Shown in pieces: positions 36,577 to 40,705 of a stretch of DNA of 40,705 nucleotides. The stretch is taken from contig RHAF01000002.1 of NCBI GenBank assembly GCA_010028775.1, positions 1 to 40,705 of the forward strand. The letters are read 5' to 3'. A program made the position numbers and the translations under genes. The DNA comes from Verrucomicrobiota bacterium. Lineage in GTDB: Bacteria > Verrucomicrobiota > Verrucomicrobiia > Methylacidiphilales > Verrucolacustridaceae. The notes under the pieces were generated by a model. That model ran no database searches and was not told the DNA's origin. It worked only from the letters and a program-made list of their open reading frames with translations. The first letter of the stretch is position 1. Every line of letters starts with the position of its first letter.

Positions 36577-37320
36577 ATGTCAGCCGTTCTTGCGGATTGT
36601 CGTTTGCATCTTTCGAAAGGTTTTCTTTCAAGGGAGGAAGGGGGGCTCTTAAATGATGGGGTGACACGTTTTTATCAACTGCGTTTCTTTCTAGTCCTGT
36701 TTCTTTTGGTTGGCTTGGTGGTCGGCATCGAGCAGTTCGTAACCAGATTTTTTGGGGACCAGACTCTGGCTCCCCTGCTCTCCCTTATCATGCTGGCGAT
36801 GTTAGCTTACTTTTTCTCGTTTCGGCAGGTGCTGATCGCCGTCCCTATCTTCACAAGCCTCAGTTATTTGATGATTATGGATTCCTCGAGATATCCACTG
36901 GTTCGGGCCTCGACCGTTATGGTCGGGGGATTGGTGGCTCTCTGGGCCACCCGACAGAGATCCAGGCTGGCGGCGCAAGTCGAAGAAGTGGAAAGCGTCC
37001 TGCAATCCCTGCCCGTGCCCTGGATGCTATCGGATTCCTCGGGTGTGATTACCCGCCACAGTATCACTCTACCTCACGAACCGGGGAAGGAGGGGGGTCT
37101 GGTGGGCACATCCTTTTTTTCTTATTTTAATCTTATGTCCAAAAAAGATTTTATTCGCGATTACATGGACTCTTTCGAGCGGGGAATCCCGCTCCCAACA
37201 ATCACCCTAAATCCCTCCCATAACGAAAAATACTACCAGGTTAACTTTGTTTTTTTAAGCCAGAGGGAAGGTCGGCGCATTCTCTCTATTCTTCAGGGGC
37301 ACGGTCCGAATACAGCCTGA
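36577..37320 (+). CDS. Membrane protein with ~3-4 TM segments and a C-terminal PAS-like domain; start uncertain
   Basis: FFLVLFLLVGLVVGIEQFV...LLSLIMLAMLAYFFSF...AVPIFTSLSYLMIM; then VLQSLPVPWMLSDSSGVITRHS...LVGTSFFSYFNLMSKKDFIRDYMDSFERG resembling a PAS fold pattern. Confidence 0.6.
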   Translation: MSAVLADCRLHLSKGFLSREEGGLLNDGVTRFYQLRFFLVLFLLVGLVVGIEQFVTRFFGDQTLAPLLSLIMLAMLAYFFSFRQVLIAVPIFTSLSYLMIMDSSRYPLVRASTVMVGGLVALWATRQRSRLAAQVEEVESVLQSLPVPWMLSDSSGVITRHSITLPHEPGKEGGLVGTSFFSYFNLMSKKDFIRDYMDSFERGIPLPTITLNPSHNEKYYQVNFVFLSQREGRRILSILQGHGPNTA

Positions 37321-37330
37321 GGCAACAACC

Positions 37331-38071
37331 ATGGCACTCCGAAGGTTGGTCCTTTGCCAGATCCTGCTGACCTTGGCTTTGCTGGCTGGCCTCATCCCCA
37401 TTTGGGCCAACCCTCCTCTCGTCATTCCTGTGCAGCCAGATTACGGGGGGGATTATGATCTTTTTGGCGGGCAAAACTACCTTTCGCCCGATGATGGTTT
37501 GATGCTGGAGTCTCTGACCGCCTCCCATGGTATGACCCTTTTAAAAAGGACCGAACAAGCAAAAGAGCGGTTGCAAGCACTTCTCAATCCGGTCGCGTGG
37601 AACCATCTCCAGGCCCCGATCGAGATGCAAAAACAGCTTTATTTGGTTCTTTGCTGGATGGCGGAAGCCGACGATGCCGAGGCCGATGTGGAGGAGGTCG
37701 TGCAGGAGATCTGCCGCCGCGGACAATCCCAACCCTCAGTAGCCGACGCCACTCTTCAGGAAGTTCTCCTCTACAATTTCCGTACAGCCCAATCCCTGGG
37801 TGTACTGGGATTTCAAGGCCAGGTAAAGCTGGCGCAGGGCCTAACCCCGGTCATCACCCATGGCCCTTGGGAAAACCGCCACGCCCACGCCATACCCATC
37901 CTGCCACCAAACCGCTTTCCCCAGATCGCCCACCAACTGTTTAACTATGAGATTTTTGCCGGCCCCCTTCCCCGGACATCGACCACCGATCTCGCCCCGA
38001 GCCAATTGGAATTTGCGCGGCGCTTGATGGACCGGGGCCTGCTTTCCGCGGACTCCCTAAAAAACCCCTGA
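37331..38071 (+). CDS. Secreted hypothetical protein
   Basis: Signal peptide MALRRLVLCQILLTLALLAGLIPIWA; 246 aa; 10 nt downstream of the upstream gene. Confidence 0.65.
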   Translation: MALRRLVLCQILLTLALLAGLIPIWANPPLVIPVQPDYGGDYDLFGGQNYLSPDDGLMLESLTASHGMTLLKRTEQAKERLQALLNPVAWNHLQAPIEMQKQLYLVLCWMAEADDAEADVEEVVQEICRRGQSQPSVADATLQEVLLYNFRTAQSLGVLGFQGQVKLAQGLTPVITHGPWENRHAHAIPILPPNRFPQIAHQLFNYEIFAGPLPRTSTTDLAPSQLEFARRLMDRGLLSADSLKNP

Positions 38072-38175
38072 CGATCCCGCAAACCCGGGAATGAGGGACA
38101 AGGGATTTGGCAAGCCGGATAGGGAAAACACGACCTCAGCGTTGTTTGTCTTGGGCTTTTCTTTAAACTTTCCCC

Positions 38176-39678
38176 ATGGCCTCGATTTCCATCCCCTTTC
38201 AAAAACTCCTCCAAAGGGGCCGGGAACTGTCCTTGTTGGGTGCCACCGGGGGACTGCTGGGCTGGGACCAAGAAACCCTTCTCCCCCCCAAATCCCACGG
38301 TTTTCGCGCGGAACAGTCCGCCCAAATCGCCGGGATCGCCCACCACTTGGCCACCACACCCGAGGTAGGTGAGTGGCTGTCGGCCTGCGAAAACGCGAAG
38401 CCAGCTTTTGACGGCCCCGTGGCCGCTTGTCTTGTCCGCTGGCGACGCGACTACAACCGTGCCACCCGCATCCCCGTCAAGCTCGTCGAGGAAAACGAGC
38501 GAGCCAGCGGTCTCGCTCGTTCCGTTTGGGCAAGGGCAAGAAAAGACAACCACTTTGCCTCCTTTGCCCCTCATCTCGAAAAGCTCCTGTCCTATGCCCG
38601 ACAAATGGCCGACCTCTGGGGCTATTCCGAACAGCCTTATGATGCCCTCTTGGAAGGCTATGAACCGGGTTGGACAACCCTGCAAATCGAAACCCTCTTC
38701 GCCAAACTTCAGCCCCGTCTGATGGATATCGCCCAAAAGGCCTTTGCCCTGCCCTCCATGCCGTCCCGAAAAAACCTGGCCGGACATTACCCCCGAGCCG
38801 GACAGGAGAAGTTTCTCCAATCTCTTTTGCCAAAAATCGGTTTCGATTTGACTGCCGGCCGTCTCGACACCAGCACCCACCCATTCTGCTCCGGCCTCGG
38901 CCCGTACGACACCCGGATGACAACCCGCTATGACGAATCTGACTTCATGGTCTCCCTTTACGGGGTCCTCCACGAGGCCGGGCACGGGCTCTACGACCAA
39001 GGCCTGCCCGAAACGGAAATGGGCACTCCTCTCGGCCAGGCCGCCTCCCTCGGGATCCACGAGTCCCAGTCCCGTTTGTGGGAAAACCGTGTTGGCCGCA
39101 GCCACTCTTTTTGGAAAGCCTGGTGGCCTGAACTGATCCGCGCTTTCCCAAGTTTGACCCGATACAGCTGGGAGCAGGGTTGGCTTGCCGCCAATGCCGT
39201 GGAACGTTCCTTTATCCGTGTCGAAGCCGACGAGGTCACCTATGACCTCCATATTCTCCTTCGTTTCCAGCTCGAAACCCGCCTCGTCTCCGGCGATCTC
39301 AAGGTTTGCGATCTGCCGGCCGCCTGGAACGAGCTTTTCCAGAAACTTCTCGGCCTTGAAGTCCCTGATGATGCGAAAGGTTGCCTTCAGGATATTCACT
39401 GGTCCCTTGGCGGTTTTGGTTATTTTCCAACTTACACCCTGGGAAACCTGGCTGGCTCCCAACTTTGGCAAGCAGCCCGGCAATCCCTCCCCGAACTTGC
39501 CGTATCCCTCGAAAGCCGAGACTACCACCCGCTTCTTCAATGGCTACGTAACAGCATACATGCCCACGGCCGTCGATATCTTGCGGGCGACCTGATTCAG
39601 CGTGCTACCGGCAAGCCCCTCGATCCTCAGGCCCACCTATCCATTCTCGAGCAAAAGGTGAAGGATTTGTCGGCATGA
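38176..39678 (+). CDS. Carboxypeptidase Taq (M32 family metallopeptidase)
   Basis: 500 aa; GGLLGWDQETLLPPKSHGFRAEQSAQIAGIAH; VLHEAGHGLYDQGLP (HExxH-type HEAGH); GIHESQSRLWENRVGRSHSFW. Confidence 0.95.
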   Translation: MASISIPFQKLLQRGRELSLLGATGGLLGWDQETLLPPKSHGFRAEQSAQIAGIAHHLATTPEVGEWLSACENAKPAFDGPVAACLVRWRRDYNRATRIPVKLVEENERASGLARSVWARARKDNHFASFAPHLEKLLSYARQMADLWGYSEQPYDALLEGYEPGWTTLQIETLFAKLQPRLMDIAQKAFALPSMPSRKNLAGHYPRAGQEKFLQSLLPKIGFDLTAGRLDTSTHPFCSGLGPYDTRMTTRYDESDFMVSLYGVLHEAGHGLYDQGLPETEMGTPLGQAASLGIHESQSRLWENRVGRSHSFWKAWWPELIRAFPSLTRYSWEQGWLAANAVERSFIRVEADEVTYDLHILLRFQLETRLVSGDLKVCDLPAAWNELFQKLLGLEVPDDAKGCLQDIHWSLGGFGYFPTYTLGNLAGSQLWQAARQSLPELAVSLESRDYHPLLQWLRNSIHAHGRRYLAGDLIQRATGKPLDPQAHLSILEQKVKDLSA

Positions 39679-40475
39679 CTTCTCCCTCGAACATCACCGT
39701 CATCATCAGCACCTACAATCACCGGCGCCCACTGGAGCTCTGCCTGGCCGGATTTCGCAAACAGACCGCCCCCCCCGGCGAGATCCTCATCGCTGACGAC
39801 GGGTCAGGTCCCGATACCCGTGCCCTGATCGCAAGACTTCTTCCCACGTTGCCCTGCCATGCCCGGCACCTCTGGCATGAGGACCATGGCTTTCGAAAAA
39901 ACACCATCCTCAACCGTTGCTTGGCTGCGGCCAAAGGCGGTTACCTTGTCCTGACCGATGCCGACTGCATTCCCCATCCACGTTACGTGGAGGATCACGC
40001 CGCTTTGGCCGAACCCGGCTTCTGGGTGCAGGGCCGACGCTGTTATCTCGGTGAGACCGCCTCCGTCGCCCTCGCTCCAGGCCAAAAAGTGCCGGGATTG
40101 CGTTTTTTTTTGACCGGAAAAATGAGTGGTGCCGCCAAGGGTTTCCGACTTCCCCTGCCCGTGATTCGCCGTGACACCGGCCAGCGCGGCATCATCGGAT
40201 GCAACATGGCGATTTGGAAAAACGATCTTTTCCAAATCAACGGATGGGACGAGGAGTACGAGGGTTGGGGGTTGGGCGAGGATTCTGATGTTGGCTCACG
40301 TCTCTACCATCTCGGCCGGCCGCGCAAATTCGTCTACGCTCACGCCATTCTCTACCACCTTCACCATCCGATTCTTAACCGCGACCACGTCTCCAGAAGC
40401 CAAGCCCGCTTGGAGGAGACGATCCGAACAAGAAAAATCAGGTGCGCCAGAGGCGTGGATCAATATTTGATGTGA
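39675..40475 (+). CDS. Glycosyltransferase family 2 with galactosyltransferase-type C-terminal domain
   Basis: NITVIISTYNHRRPLELCLAGFRKQTAPPGEILIADDGS; LVLTDADCIPHPRYVEDH; GCNMAIWKNDLFQINGWDEEYEGWGLGEDSDVGSRLYHLG. Confidence 0.92.
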   Translation: MTSPSNITVIISTYNHRRPLELCLAGFRKQTAPPGEILIADDGSGPDTRALIARLLPTLPCHARHLWHEDHGFRKNTILNRCLAAAKGGYLVLTDADCIPHPRYVEDHAALAEPGFWVQGRRCYLGETASVALAPGQKVPGLRFFLTGKMSGAAKGFRLPLPVIRRDTGQRGIIGCNMAIWKNDLFQINGWDEEYEGWGLGEDSDVGSRLYHLGRPRKFVYAHAILYHLHHPILNRDHVSRSQARLEETIRTRKIRCARGVDQYLM

Positions 40476-40705
40476 CTTTTTGCCGCCACCATGGCGGCCC
40501 CCACAATGCCCGCCTCATTATGAAGCTTGGCCGGCACCACTTTCGCTCTTACCCCCATGGATGCCCGGGGAAGCCATTTCTCCGCACGCCGGCTGACTCC
40601 GCCGCCCACAATGATCAGGTCTGGGTTGACCAGACGATCGACGAGACGGAGATATTCCCGCACTCTTTTTGACCATTTCCTCCAGCCCCACTCGTGGGTC
40701 TCACG
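40460..40705 (-). CDS. ROK-family / polyphosphate glucokinase-like protein, C-terminal part (truncated by window edge)
   Basis: RETHEWGWRKWSKRVREYLRLVDRLVNPDLIIVGGGVSRRAEKWLP...AKLHNEAGIVGAAMVAA, matching recalled polyphosphate glucokinase C-termini. Confidence 0.82.
   Translation of the reverse strand, partial: RETHEWGWRKWSKRVREYLRLVDRLVNPDLIIVGGGVSRRAEKWLPRASMGVRAKVVPAKLHNEAGIVGAAMVAAKSHIKY

Noticed and set aside
37945-39540. 531-aa minus-strand ORF opposite the M32 carboxypeptidase
   Set aside because: Antisense to an unambiguous M32 gene; composition looks like an antisense artefact.
1-40705. Insertion sequences, prophage, CRISPR-Cas, toxin-antitoxin or restriction systems
   Set aside because: No transposase, integrase, Cas, phage structural or restriction-modification-like proteins recognised among the translated ORFs.

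Overview
The window is a GC-rich bacterial chromosome segment. Verrucomicrobia-like affiliation is my inference only. Its first ~9.3 kb is mostly housekeeping: partial ilvC, leuA, an RRM RNA-binding protein, hisI, a PpiC-type foldase, a short TauE/SafE permease, tRNA-Gln(CTG) and rsmI, plus two small cassettes of unknown genes. From ~9.3 kb to ~40.5 kb it is a large exopolysaccharide/surface-glycan locus. That locus holds a GT4-exosortase-EpsI-SYLF block, a GT26-GT4 fusion, a GDP-mannose 3,5-epimerase-like enzyme, and a tightly coupled 10-gene + strand operon (methyltransferases, NodB-like deacetylase, FAD oxidoreductase, nucleotidyltransferase/thymidylate-kinase-like fusion, APH-like kinase, glycosyltransferases, flippase). 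It also holds a Wzy-like polymerase, an orphan membrane PAS-like protein, an M32 carboxypeptidase and further glycosyltransferases. The window ends in a partial ROK/polyphosphate-glucokinase-like gene. The least explained signals are a degenerate tRNA-Pro(CGG)-like structured element at 3395-3482, in-frame hexanucleotide repeats just upstream of or inside two gene starts, the NTase-TMK plus APH kinase pair, and a paralogous GT2 pair with unusual QDAC/NCDE motifs. I found no CRISPR array or recognisable insertion sequence. All family assignments are by eye from the translated sequence; no database search was run.
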